Of a stretch of 32,289 nt of DNA, positions 8,018-16,022 are shown in pieces. Source of the DNA: Bdellovibrionales bacterium (GTDB taxonomy: Bacteria; Bdellovibrionota; Bdellovibrionia; Bdellovibrionales; UBA1609). Under the pieces are notes generated by a model that was given only the letters and a program-made list of their open reading frames with translations, was not told the origin of the DNA and made no database searches. The DNA lies in the NCBI GenBank assembly GCA_028819545.1, contig JAPPLG010000035.1, forward strand, positions 1-32,289. Direction: 5' to 3'. Position 1 is the stretch's first letter. Each line of letters starts with the position of its first letter. The translations under genes and the position numbers were made by a program.

Positions 8018-8760
8018 CAGGATTTCTTTTCTTCTTCAGAGAGAGTGTTAGCCCACTCTATAGCCTTTGGCAAATTTTCTTTATGTATCCCCTGCAACAG
8101 CTCAGGCCTTTTCAAATGTGTTCTCAACAAAGATAAGTAGTAACGGGCTTGTTTAATTTTTTCATGATGTCCTGAAAAAAAAATATCCGGAATCTTATAA
8201 CCTTTAATCTCCTTGGGCCTTGTCCACTGAGGGTATTCCAATAAAAGATCAGTTTCAAAAGTTTCATCATTTGAAGAGTCTTCACAACCCAACATACCGG
8301 GAATAAACCTGGAGACTGATTCAAGAATAACCAACCCCGCTATTTCCCCTCCGCTTAAAACATAATCTCCAATAGAAATCTCCTCATCCACATACTGATC
8401 AATAAAACGGCTGTCCACCCCGGCATAGCGCCCGCAAATCAAACTGACAGTCTTTTTTTCTTCCGCCCACTTACGGGCTTGATAATGATCCCACTTTTTC
8501 CCCTGAGGAGTCAGGTATACAATATACCCGGGGTCAGAGACAGATTGCAGAGCAGACTTTAAAGGCTCATAAGACATCACCATACCATCCCCCCCTCCAA
8601 AAGGACGATCATCCACTGAACCATAAGAATCTGTTGCAAAATTTCGAATAGAAATGACTTCACACTGAACCAATTCTTTTTGACAAGCCTTCCCTAATAG
8701 ACCCTGGGAAAAAGGCACTTTAAAAAAATCCGGAAACAAAGTAAAAATATTAAACTTCAT
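8002..8760 (-). CDS. trmD: tRNA (guanine37-N1)-methyltransferase TrmD
   Basis: TrmD methylates G37 next to the anticodon of tRNAs reading CNN codons and prevents +1 frameshifting. It is a SPOUT (trefoil-knot) methyltransferase. Visible motifs are FNIFTLFPDFF at the N-terminus, DDRPFGGGDGMVM, LICGRYAGVDSRF, and the knot segment EEISIGDYVLSGGE followed by SVSRFIPGMLG. Most family members have Glu where this one has Ala in CGRY(E/A)G. ATG candidates are 8760 and 8766. 8760 is preferred because it gives the usual MKFNIFTLFP start (252 residues). The start overlaps rimM by 11 bases. The 3' end overlaps the convergent STAS gene. Confidence 0.95.
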   Translation of the reverse strand: MKFNIFTLFPDFFKVPFSQGLLGKACQKELVQCEVISIRNFATDSYGSVDDRPFGGGDGMVMSYEPLKSALQSVSDPGYIVYLTPQGKKWDHYQARKWAEEKKTVSLICGRYAGVDSRFIDQYVDEEISIGDYVLSGGEIAGLVILESVSRFIPGMLGCEDSSNDETFETDLLLEYPQWTRPKEIKGYKIPDIFFSGHHEKIKQARYYLSLLRTHLKRPELLQGIHKENLPKAIEWANTLSEEEKKSCQLMS

Positions 8761-9331
8761 AATCATCAATACCAGGAAACCCTTCAGGCAATTTTAAAAT
8801 CATCTTTTTTGCTTTAAAGTCAATGTTTTGAATATAAGAAGCCACAAATGGAATTTCCACCTGCTTTTCATGTTTTTTAAAAGTTTCTTTCTTGCTTTTT
8901 ATGTCGTCTGTACATTTCACAGCCAATAAATCTTGATGTGAATGTGATATAAAATGAGAAACATAGCCTAAATTTTTTACTGTTTTACCCTTTTGAATTT
9001 GCACCAGAAAACCCAAAACTTCAAAAAGATGAAACTGTTCGGACTGAAAAGCCTCAGAATCAAAATAAAGTGTTAAGCCTTTTAGAGATTCTGCCTGACT
9101 TCTTTGATGATAACCTTGAAACTGAATAAGGGGGCCTTTCTGCGCCCAACGAATATTTTCAATTTCCAGAGTCTGAAGATCTTTTTCTAAAGAAGATTTT
9201 TGACCGGCATATAAAGTGGTTGGAAACGGCTCTAAAGGTTCTCCGGAATCCAGGACAATCAGCACCTCACCTTTAAGCCCATGGGCACTTTGAACAAAAC
9301 CAAGTGGAATCAGCTTAGCTTTCGTCGTCAA
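8750..9331 (-). CDS. rimM: 16S rRNA processing protein RimM
   Basis: RimM is a 30S assembly factor that binds S19. It has an N-terminal barrel domain (LGFVQSAHGLKGEV and following) and a C-terminal PRC-barrel domain (FHLFEVLGFLVQ onward, ending IPFVASYIQNIDF and LPEGFPGI). The open frame extends to 9421, deep inside khpA, but homologues have only about 8-10 residues before the LG(x)3HG(x)KGEV motif. The TTG at 9331 gives 193 residues and a 17-base overlap with khpA, so it is chosen. A GTG at 9370 is the next alternative. No clear Shine-Dalgarno supports either, which points to coupling with khpA. Confidence 0.9.
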   Translation of the reverse strand: MTTKAKLIPLGFVQSAHGLKGEVLIVLDSGEPLEPFPTTLYAGQKSSLEKDLQTLEIENIRWAQKGPLIQFQGYHQRSQAESLKGLTLYFDSEAFQSEQFHLFEVLGFLVQIQKGKTVKNLGYVSHFISHSHQDLLAVKCTDDIKSKKETFKKHEKQVEIPFVASYIQNIDFKAKKMILKLPEGFPGIDDYEV

Positions 9332-9566
9332 TGATTTGGAAACTACAACGTTGTTTTCTTTTAGCTCCACAAGAGCTGACAATAACACGCAAAGCTTCAA
9401 TAGTTCTGCCGCTTCGGCCAATCACTTTGCCCATATCACTTTTTGCAACTTTGGCTTCGTAAATTGTAGTTTTCTCTCCACTAGTCTCTGTAACTTCTAC
9501 TTTATCAGGTTCATCAACAAGAGCTTTGATAAGCATAGATACAATATCTATCATTTTTGTTTCCAC
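9315..9566 (-). CDS. khpA: KH-domain RNA-binding protein KhpA
   Basis: This small RNA-binding protein (83 residues) has a single KH domain. The GxxG loop is GRSG at 50-53, in KSDMGKVIGRSGRTIEALR, preceded by the family's IKALVDEPDKVEV segment. KhpA-type proteins bind RNA widely, often with KhpB/Jag, and affect growth and division in some bacteria. Position between rpsP and rimM is the classical one. The start is a GTG at 9566, supported by a strong AGGAG about 10 bases upstream. The alternative ATG at 9554 would put the site too far away. It lies 15 bases after rpsP. Confidence 0.92.
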   Translation of the reverse strand: METKMIDIVSMLIKALVDEPDKVEVTETSGEKTTIYEAKVAKSDMGKVIGRSGRTIEALRVIVSSCGAKRKQRCSFQIIDDES

Positions 9567-9581
9567 TTGTACTCTCTCCTT

Positions 9582-9812
9582 TTATTGTAATTTTTTATAT
9601 AAACTTTTAACTGTCCGACTGGGCTGAGCACCCTTTTGCAACCAGTAATCGTACCGATCACGTTTGATAAAGACTTTTTTGTCTTTAAAAGGACTATAAT
9701 GACCAATAATTTCTATAGATTTTCCAAGAACAGATCGTCTGGAATCCGCAACGGCTACCCTGTAACAAGGATTATGCTTCACACCTACGCGCTTCAATCG
9801 AATCACAACCAT
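9582..9812 (-). CDS. rpsP: Small ribosomal subunit protein S16 (bS16)
   Basis: S16 is a structural and assembly protein of the 30S subunit. The 76-residue protein matches along its whole length: [25 protein letters not shown] at the N-terminus, [10 protein letters not shown] in the middle, and [19 protein letters not shown] near the C-terminus. It is the first gene of the minus-strand rpsP-khpA-rimM-trmD operon. ffh, which often precedes it, is absent. The 187-base region between its start and fur holds the divergent control region. Confidence 0.96.
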   Translation of the reverse strand: MVVIRLKRVGVKHNPCYRVAVADSRRSVLGKSIEIIGHYSPFKDKKVFIKRDRYDYWLQKGAQPSRTVKSLYKKLQ

Positions 9813-9901
9813 TTAACACACCATATCACACTTCAAAAATCACTACCTATCCTAATTAGTTATAATTTCAAGTGCTTTATTCTGCAAGCAAAAAGTACTG
9901 T

Positions 9902-9929
9902 TTTACAAAAAATTCCACTCCTTTTAAAT
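9902..9929 (+). promoter_or_regulatory. Candidate fur promoter
   Basis: TTTACA (9902-9907) and TTAAAT (9924-9929), spaced by 16 bases, resemble -35 and -10 boxes for sigma-70. They would start transcription near 9936, at the edge of the Fur box, about 64 bases before fur. A second TTGACA at 9960-9965 has no good -10 partner. This is a prediction by eye only. Confidence 0.35.
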
Positions 9930-9937
9930 ACTGGAAA

Positions 9938-9952
9938 TGAGAATTATTTTCA
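9938..9952. promoter_or_regulatory. Fur box
   Basis: TGAGAATTATTTTCA matches the 7-1-7 Fur operator (TGATAAT-N-ATTATCA) at 13 of the 14 defined positions allowing one change per half-site pair, or 12 strictly. It extends as an imperfect 19-base dyad, AATGAGAAT-T-ATTTTCATT (9936-9954). It lies 47 bases upstream of a fur-family gene, as expected for autoregulation, and also faces the divergent rpsP. Confidence 0.65.
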
Positions 9953-9979
9953 TTTTTAATTGACAAATTTAATTCAAAA

Positions 9980-9996
9980 GTGCTCTTTTTAAGCAC
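9980..9996 (+). promoter_or_regulatory. Small hairpin over the fur ribosome-binding region
   Basis: GTGCT (9980-9984) pairs with AGCAC (9992-9996) around a 7-base loop, ending three bases before the fur ATG. No Shine-Dalgarno is visible there, so the stem would occupy the ribosome landing site. It may influence translation or may be chance. Confidence 0.25.
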
Positions 9997-9999
9997 ATT

Positions 10000-10494
10000 A
10001 TGGCCCCAGATAAGCTTCCCTTAGGTTCACGTGCTGTCAAAGATGAATTAATCAGCCCAAGACCTGTTTTTAAAGAAACGGCTTTTAAATCACTTTTGCA
10101 ACAATTTGACTTAAAAATCACCTCTCAAAGGCTTGCAGTTTTAAAAGCTCTCAGTACTGGAGCCCAAACTCATCTGACAGCTCGTGAAATTTTTGAAAAA
10201 GTAGTGAAAATTCATCCGGATATTGGATTTGCAACAGTTTACCGCTTTATCAAAACTATTACAAAATTAGGTATTTTATCTAAACTTAAAATGAGCAACG
10301 CCCCTGCAAGATATGAGCTTAAATCAGACACCCACCACCACCACATTGTCTGTGTCCAATGCGGAAAGATTGTGGAATTTCAAAACGATAAAATGGAAAA
10401 GCTAATTTTAGATGTGATTAAGAAACATAAATTTCAGCCTAAACATCATATTATTGAACTTTATGGAGAATGCGGAAGTAAAAACTGTATCTAA
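10000..10494 (+). CDS. fur: Fur-family metal-dependent transcriptional regulator
   Basis: The 164-residue protein has the Fur fold. A winged-helix DNA-binding domain (about 32-105) includes ITSQRLAVLKAL and the recognition helix IGFATVYRFIKTI. A C-terminal dimerisation/metal domain includes HHHH (112-115), CVQCGKIVEF (Cys118, Cys121) and the second Cys pair at 158 and 163 (ECGSKNC). The two Cys pairs form the structural zinc site. About 30 residues precede the Fur core, longer than in E. coli Fur; no better start lies inside. A Fur box upstream supports an iron-responsive role, although PerR or Zur cannot be fully excluded. It is monocistronic: the next gene is on the other strand. Confidence 0.88.
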   Translation: MAPDKLPLGSRAVKDELISPRPVFKETAFKSLLQQFDLKITSQRLAVLKALSTGAQTHLTAREIFEKVVKIHPDIGFATVYRFIKTITKLGILSKLKMSNAPARYELKSDTHHHHIVCVQCGKIVEFQNDKMEKLILDVIKKHKFQPKHHIIELYGECGSKNCI

Positions 10495-10498
10495 ATAA

Positions 10499-10840
10499 TT
10501 AATTTATCCGTTCTTCCCTCACACTAATATTTCCCCCTCGAAATGCCTCACTTACCAATTGATAGTCTCTACTATCCACACAAAAAACAGCACGATTGTT
10601 ATCCATCTCTGTACAAAGTCCTTCAACTCTTACATTACCGCCATAAGTGCCTCCGCCGCCTCTCTGCAAATCCACAATGACCGCCATAAACTCAATAAGT
10701 TCATCATCACTCACACGAGCTGTGACAAGAGATTTCGCCCTATTATCATCTCTTACACAACCGCATTCCAAATCTACTTTGCCTCGATTACACTGTATAA
10801 GAAACAACAAACTTATAAAGCCAAGTATTTTCACAAACAT
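10499..10840 (-). CDS. Predicted small lipoprotein, cysteine-containing
   Basis: No family was recognised. The 113-residue product starts with Lys4, a hydrophobic core (ILGFISLLFLI) and a lipobox-like LIQC with Cys17. Gln at -1 is unusual, since most lipoboxes have Gly, Ala or Ser there. The mature part contains four more cysteines (26, 28, 76, 87), enough for two disulfides, and a Gly-rich turn (RGGGGTYGGN). The first ATG of the frame is 10852. The ATG at 10840 is chosen because GGAGGG lies just before it at proper distance and it leaves a normal signal peptide. Plus-strand frames across the same bases lack such signals and are shadows. It would sit in the cell envelope. Confidence 0.7.
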   Translation of the reverse strand: MFVKILGFISLLFLIQCNRGKVDLECGCVRDDNRAKSLVTARVSDDELIEFMAVIVDLQRGGGGTYGGNVRVEGLCTEMDNNRAVFCVDSRDYQLVSEAFRGGNISVREERIN

Positions 10841-10967
10841 TGAACCCTCCATATTGAATGGTTTAGCTCAGTTTCCCATAATATTATTTTTTTTAAAACT
10901 ATTTTTTAATTTATCCGTAAAATGGAATGCTGTGTTTTATGACAGTCAAGTATGACGCAGGTTTTCT

Positions 10968-11438
10968 TTAGCGGGACTGAATACGAACTTTCAACTGAAT
11001 TTTAGATAAGAGTTGAATAGCCATTTTCTCATGAACCCGACACATTTTCAGTTCATCTTTTCTGTATGCTCTCTGGGAAGGTGTGAGTGAACCTGTTTCC
11101 AATTCCATTTCATAATCCAGTTTGCTGGATCGAATTCCCTCCAGCTCTTTGGTCTGCTGTTTAAAAAGTTTATTGATTTTATGGAAAGGAGCAATATCCA
11201 GCCAATCTTTCTTAGCTCGATACCAAAGCATTTTCTTTTTGAAGCGGGCTTTATTTTTAGCAAGTACAAACTCCGGGTAACTTTTTTCAGGTAAATCCAA
11301 AATATCTTTGATTTGATTTAAACGCACCATATCTTCCTCTTCCATCACTGAACGATAGGAAGAAACATCGTTGGATACATTTTCAGTTTCTACACTGGAG
11401 TTTACTTTGGATGTAAGTGAATCTGGAGTTTCAGACAT
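10968..11438 (-). CDS. Hypothetical charged helical protein
   Basis: No family was recognised. The 156-residue protein is cytoplasmic by composition, with a Ser/Thr/Val/Asn-rich, probably disordered N-terminus (1-35) and then Lys/Glu-rich amphipathic helices, including a basic stretch (LAKNKARFKKKMLWYRAKKDW). The C-terminal 60 residues look like a helical hairpin. The TTG at 11441 immediately precedes the ATG at 11438. The ATG is chosen, with AGAGGTG as ribosome-binding site about 5 bases away. It is the only minus-strand gene between the lipoprotein and the divergent symporter. Confidence 0.65.
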   Translation of the reverse strand: MSETPDSLTSKVNSSVETENVSNDVSSYRSVMEEEDMVRLNQIKDILDLPEKSYPEFVLAKNKARFKKKMLWYRAKKDWLDIAPFHKINKLFKQQTKELEGIRSSKLDYEMELETGSLTPSQRAYRKDELKMCRVHEKMAIQLLSKIQLKVRIQSR

Positions 11439-11610
11439 CAATCACCTCTTAAAAAGACTCTGATTAACAGAAAAGGTTTTAATTTGTCAAGTTTTGAAGC
11501 TATATGGAAAAAAATTTATACTTTGTAAAGACTTTCCATTGGTCTAGTACTTATAAACATTAATTTAAAAAAATCTTCCACAAAAACATCAACTGTTATT
11601 TAATGTGACT

Positions 11611-12918
11611 ATGTCATCAAATCATCTAAAAAGCTGGGGAATCTTTATAGGGCTTATCGTAGGAGTCCTCGTTGGTATTATTTTTAATGAAATTGGAGAA
11701 AATTCTGTTACAAGATGGATTGATTCTAATGTTCTGTGGCCTGTAGGAAATGTTTTTCTCCGCTCTTTATTTATGATTGTAGTTCCATTGGTTTTTAGCT
11801 CCTTAACTTTAGGAGTCGCTAACTTAGGAAATACACAAACTTTAAAAGGGCTGGGAGTTCGTGTTTTACTCTTTTATATTACAACAACCTTTTTTGCTAT
11901 CCTGATCGGGCAAAGCCTCGTTAATACTGTCCAACCCGGCGTAGGGGCTGTAAACGCAGAAGACAGGCAAGCTATTATCGAGCAAAATGAAGACAGAATC
12001 GCATCACTGAAAGAAAAAAGCTCTATGGTGCCTAAGTCTCTTTGGCCGGGGATTATTGAGTCTGTTATTCCAAAAAACATCCTTCGTCAATTCACTGACT
12101 TTAATATGCTGTCTATTATTTTTGTATCCATACTCTTTGGAATTGGGATGATGTATTTGAAAGATGAAAAATCACAGCAAGTCTTAAGAGATGGTTTAGC
12201 AGGAGTAGCCAACATCTCTGTTATGGTTGTTCACTGGGTGATGAAAATAGCCCCTTATGCTGTTGCCGCTCTTGTGGCTTCTGCTGTTTTTAAATTTGGT
12301 TCAAAAGTGATTTTTGTCATTGCTCAATATATGGGTTTAGTCATCGTTGGATATTTAATACAATTCTTTATCGTGTACGGAGCTTTACTCAAGTATCTTG
12401 TTAAAATTTCTCCGAAAGAGTTTTATAAAAGAGCCTCTGCCATATTCCTCACTTCATTCAGTACGGCTTCAAGCAACGGCACCATGCCTGTGACTATCCA
12501 AGTTCTACAAGAAAAATTTGGAGTTCCTCAAAGAATCACCAGCTTTTCCATCCCCATTGGAGCAACCTTCAATATGGACGGAACAGCTTTATTTGAAGTT
12601 ATAGCCGCTTTATTTATAGCTCAAGTGTATGGAGTGGACCTCTCCCTCACCAGTCATATCGTTCTTGTATTCCTGGTTTTAGTGACTTCTATTGGAGTTG
12701 CCGGTGTCCCTGGTGGTTCAAGACCTATTTTAATGATGGCTATGGCCGCAGTAGGAATACCCATGGAAGGTATTGCTTTAATACTGGGAGTTGATCACAT
12801 TTTAGATATGGGAAGAACTGTAGTGAATGTAACAGGCGACACAGTGGCGGCGTTATTCCTTGCAAAACGCTCAGGAGTGGATTTAAATCAAAATATGAAA
12901 AATATTCCTGCTTCATAA
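11611..12918 (+). CDS. Dicarboxylate/amino acid:cation symporter (DAACS family)
   Basis: This inner-membrane transporter of the GltP/DctA family imports glutamate, aspartate or C4-dicarboxylates with protons or sodium. The 435-residue protein has the hydrophobic scaffold with the family signatures: the serine-rich hairpin SFSTASSNGTMPVTIQ, SFSIPIGATFNMDGTALFE, GVAGVPGGSRPILMM (second re-entrant hairpin) and the C-terminal GVDHILDMGRTVVNVTGD with the substrate-binding Asp, Arg and Asn region. A hydrophilic loop of about 40 residues near residues 110-150 is larger than in GltPh. A GTG at 11605 lies two codons upstream; the ATG is preferred. Substrate cannot be fixed from sequence. The upstream 160 bases are AT-rich without a clear promoter match. 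Confidence 0.92.
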   Translation: MSSNHLKSWGIFIGLIVGVLVGIIFNEIGENSVTRWIDSNVLWPVGNVFLRSLFMIVVPLVFSSLTLGVANLGNTQTLKGLGVRVLLFYITTTFFAILIGQSLVNTVQPGVGAVNAEDRQAIIEQNEDRIASLKEKSSMVPKSLWPGIIESVIPKNILRQFTDFNMLSIIFVSILFGIGMMYLKDEKSQQVLRDGLAGVANISVMVVHWVMKIAPYAVAALVASAVFKFGSKVIFVIAQYMGLVIVGYLIQFFIVYGALLKYLVKISPKEFYKRASAIFLTSFSTASSNGTMPVTIQVLQEKFGVPQRITSFSIPIGATFNMDGTALFEVIAALFIAQVYGVDLSLTSHIVLVFLVLVTSIGVAGVPGGSRPILMMAMAAVGIPMEGIALILGVDHILDMGRTVVNVTGDTVAALFLAKRSGVDLNQNMKNIPAS

Positions 12919-12935
12919 AAAAACATTAAAGCTCC

Positions 12936-15900
12936 ATGAAACTTTATGCTTGCTTATTCTTTTTAATTTTATTCACACGCCTTATTTATGCAGTTGCCCC
13001 TTATCCGGAAACATCTATTCCTTCCGGAGATAATAATTATTACATTCATGAAACAAAAGACTATCGTGTGATCTTTGACCAGCAATATCTAACACATATT
13101 GATTTAATTAATAAAAAAATAAAACATTACCTCAATGAAATACATAATGCACAAAACGTAGAACCCAGAGAGCCTATTAATATTATACTTCTTTCTGCCA
13201 AGAACCAAAAGTCCAACGCATTAGCCACTTTATTTCCTTTTACACAAATAAATATTTTTCCATCTGGCGTAGAATCTCCACATCATTTTTGGCTGGACTC
13301 TGCATTGGTGCACGAACTGAATCACATTTATCAAATGAGCCATTCTCATATTACTCCTTTGTTCCTCAGTAAAGTGAGCAAACTTCCTCTTTTCCTATTC
13401 TTTTTTACTCCATATCCGAATATCTCTCTTCCTTCCCTATTTATAGAAGGAGATGCTGTTTTTAAAGAATCTATGTTTCAAATAGGCGGGCGGCTTTATG
13501 AGAGTTCTGTACGCGCTTTAGTTTATGCACAAATCAAAAAATACAGAAATAGAATTGATGATTTGGCAGAAATACTAACAAACACCATGCTTCGCCCTCA
13601 TTCGAGAATAGGGCATTACAATCATGGCGGATATCTCTTCACAGCTTTGGAAAAACATTTCTCCTATCAAAAAGTAAATGAATTTTTTAAGAGAAACGCC
13701 ATTCGCAATACTTTTTTAACTATCACGTTTAACCATGCTTTGATGGACACTTTTAATATGGACATCGCTGAACTGACTCAATTTTATATCCAGCAATACG
13801 ACAAACAGGCTTATCTGCAACGCACTTCTTCCCGCCCTTCTCTATTTACAAGTGCTGTTTGTGAACCTTTTAATCGATCTGGAAACAAATTATTTTTTTT
13901 AACATCTGACCATAAATCTCCTCCGTATTTAAGAATTTACGACAGCCGCTTAAAAAAATGGGTAAATAAAAAAGTGGATCTCCCTATTGGAAAAATCTTT
14001 AAAATAGGAAAAAAGTATTACTCTCGAGCCAGCACTCTTATTCAACCTTTTATCCAATCTTATTCTCTGTTCTCAGAAGGTATTTACCCAAACCCCTCAT
14101 TTAATTCAAAATATGTGCAGGATATGCTACAAGGACGAATTCTATATACAGACGCAAGCAACACTCTTTTAACCTATAAACTTTATCTCGATGATCAGTT
14201 TTACGATAATATACACTCTAATGCATTATTTGATCCGCAACATAATGTATATTACTTTAAACAAAAAGGAAAAGTTCGCACATTATACAAAAACCAAAAG
14301 CCTGTTTTCTCCTATCAAGGGTATGACGGACGCTTGGTGGATATTGACAGACATGGAGATATTTTCTTTACAGCACCCACCCATTACGGGTCTTCAGTTT
14401 ATCGATACTCACAAGGAAAAGTCACAAGAAGCAGTTCATCTGATACCATCATTCATGGAAAAAAAATCAATAATGAAGAAATGCTCGTGTGTGAAGTAAC
14501 AGCTGAAGGTTATGATTACAAAATTATCCCTATAGAAAATAAAATGGAAACACCAGCCATATACCGATACCATTTTGAAAAGACATCTCCTTTCAAACCG
14601 GATTCCAGTCATAAAACCGCCGCAACTGAAATAACACCGCAGTTTTCAGAGCAGGAACCCTCATTAGACGCTGAATTTCAGGAAACCCAGCTCATAGACA
14701 ATATAGATGATGCTGACTTACAGCAGGAAAATAGATTTTTAAATTCCATATCCAGTGCACAACTAAAAAAACCTGAATTACTCTATAAGAAATATAGTCC
14801 TCTTTCTAAAATAAGATTTAGCAATTGGACCCCTATATCTACTGATCTGCAGTCTGCCTTCTCTTTAAATCCATGGAATATGTCTTTTAGATCTTCTGTT
14901 CTGTTTACAGACTATCTGCAGAAAAATTACATTAAATTTGCTTATGAAGTCCACGCGATCTTGTTTCACAAAGTTCTATTGGCTTATGAAAACTTAACTC
15001 ATTCACTGAACTGGAATGTTGGATACAATACAGGTTTTCTTGCTTGGGACTACAATGATTTAAACCATGTCTTCCCCGAGCATATACATACAGGATATTT
15101 CTCTTTAACCTACCCTTTATTAAAAAAAGGCAGATGGTTTTCTTCATTAAGGTCCACACAGTCTATAGTTCACGGCTACTATAACAAAGATCACCATATA
15201 CTGTCTCTTCTGAAAAAGGCAAAGCAAATAAACTGTGAGTATGAAGAGTGCAACCTCACAAAACTGAAATGGATTGGCAGTTGGAATATTGGGTATACGC
15301 AAAAATATCCATTTGCTTACAGTTTTCAAAAGGGTTTTGTCGTTAACTTGCTTATGGAGTATGACTACATCTTACAATTTGACAAACATAATGTCAGTAT
15401 TCGAGGTGATATACAGACAGCACACCACTTGGGTTACGAATTTTACATAATCCCAAAAATATCTTATATCACAGCACTTACAGCAGACACATACCCGGCC
15501 CGCACAAGTGTCTTCCCTGCTTGGGATTGGGATAACAATGACCCCGCCCCCCTTGCAAATAACACTATTGATGATCTCTTGATGGACCTTCATCCTTTTT
15601 CAAAATCCAAGATGTTGTTCGATGCAGTGAGTGAATTTACAACCACTTTACGCATAAAAAAAGCTTTCCATACACCTATTTATTTTTCAAATTTTCCAGT
15701 TTCTCTGGTGCGTATTATCCCCTTAATGGAGGTCCAGTATATTTTCTTAGAAAGCCCCAAAAAGGCCCTTAAAGCAGATATAGACTGGAGCATCGGCAAA
15801 CTCAGTCCTTTTTTGGAACTGATAGAGTTTAGTATGGCGCTGGAAGCTGAACTATTATTCTATTACAACAGACCTGTCGTTATAACCATCCCCATAGGAG

Positions 15901-15986
15901 GTCTAAGCGTCCCCATTCGATGGGCGCCTACAGGTTACCCCTCATTCACTCCCAGCATACACTTTTTAGTCAAAGTGCCCTATTAA
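12936..15986 (+). CDS. Large exported protein with HExxH metallopeptidase-like domain and probable outer-membrane barrel
   Basis: The 1016-residue protein begins with a signal peptide (cleavage likely after IYA, about residue 19). An N-terminal domain contains HELNH at 126-130 and a downstream EGD (Glu171) in LFIEGDAVFKES. This arrangement is that of gluzincin peptidases such as the peptidase-MA type. Residues about 290-540 are short Tyr/Asp/Gly-rich strand repeats resembling a beta-propeller. An acidic linker follows (about 560-620). The last 380 residues alternate aromatic strands and polar turns and end in VKVPY, typical of outer-membrane beta-barrels with a terminal aromatic residue. It is predicted to be an outer-membrane-anchored protease; substrate is unknown. 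It begins 17 bases after the symporter, without a clear ribosome-binding site. Confidence 0.75.
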   Translation: MKLYACLFFLILFTRLIYAVAPYPETSIPSGDNNYYIHETKDYRVIFDQQYLTHIDLINKKIKHYLNEIHNAQNVEPREPINIILLSAKNQKSNALATLFPFTQINIFPSGVESPHHFWLDSALVHELNHIYQMSHSHITPLFLSKVSKLPLFLFFFTPYPNISLPSLFIEGDAVFKESMFQIGGRLYESSVRALVYAQIKKYRNRIDDLAEILTNTMLRPHSRIGHYNHGGYLFTALEKHFSYQKVNEFFKRNAIRNTFLTITFNHALMDTFNMDIAELTQFYIQQYDKQAYLQRTSSRPSLFTSAVCEPFNRSGNKLFFLTSDHKSPPYLRIYDSRLKKWVNKKVDLPIGKIFKIGKKYYSRASTLIQPFIQSYSLFSEGIYPNPSFNSKYVQDMLQGRILYTDASNTLLTYKLYLDDQFYDNIHSNALFDPQHNVYYFKQKGKVRTLYKNQKPVFSYQGYDGRLVDIDRHGDIFFTAPTHYGSSVYRYSQGKVTRSSSSDTIIHGKKINNEEMLVCEVTAEGYDYKIIPIENKMETPAIYRYHFEKTSPFKPDSSHKTAATEITPQFSEQEPSLDAEFQETQLIDNIDDADLQQENRFLNSISSAQLKKPELLYKKYSPLSKIRFSNWTPISTDLQSAFSLNPWNMSFRSSVLFTDYLQKNYIKFAYEVHAILFHKVLLAYENLTHSLNWNVGYNTGFLAWDYNDLNHVFPEHIHTGYFSLTYPLLKKGRWFSSLRSTQSIVHGYYNKDHHILSLLKKAKQINCEYEECNLTKLKWIGSWNIGYTQKYPFAYSFQKGFVVNLLMEYDYILQFDKHNVSIRGDIQTAHHLGYEFYIIPKISYITALTADTYPARTSVFPAWDWDNNDPAPLANNTIDDLLMDLHPFSKSKMLFDAVSEFTTTLRIKKAFHTPIYFSNFPVSLVRIIPLMEVQYIFLESPKKALKADIDWSIGKLSPFLELIEFSMALEAELLFYYNRPVVITIPIGGLSVPIRWAPTGYPSFTPSIHFLVKVPY

Positions 15987-16022
15987 AATGAATTGGTAAA
16001 TTATTAATTGGAGGTTGATAAA

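Noticed and set aside
9332-9421. Extended N-terminus of RimM overlapping khpA by more than 100 bases
   Set aside because: Residues before the LGFVQSAHGLKGEV motif are the out-of-frame translation of khpA; family length and motif position favour the TTG at 9331.
9960-9965. TTGACA as the -35 box of the fur promoter
   Set aside because: No acceptable -10 box lies 16-18 bases downstream; the TTTACA/TTAAAT pair upstream fits better.
10559-10955. Plus-strand reading frames over the lipoprotein gene
   Set aside because: They lack ribosome-binding sites and look like antisense translations; the minus-strand frame has an RBS and signal peptide.
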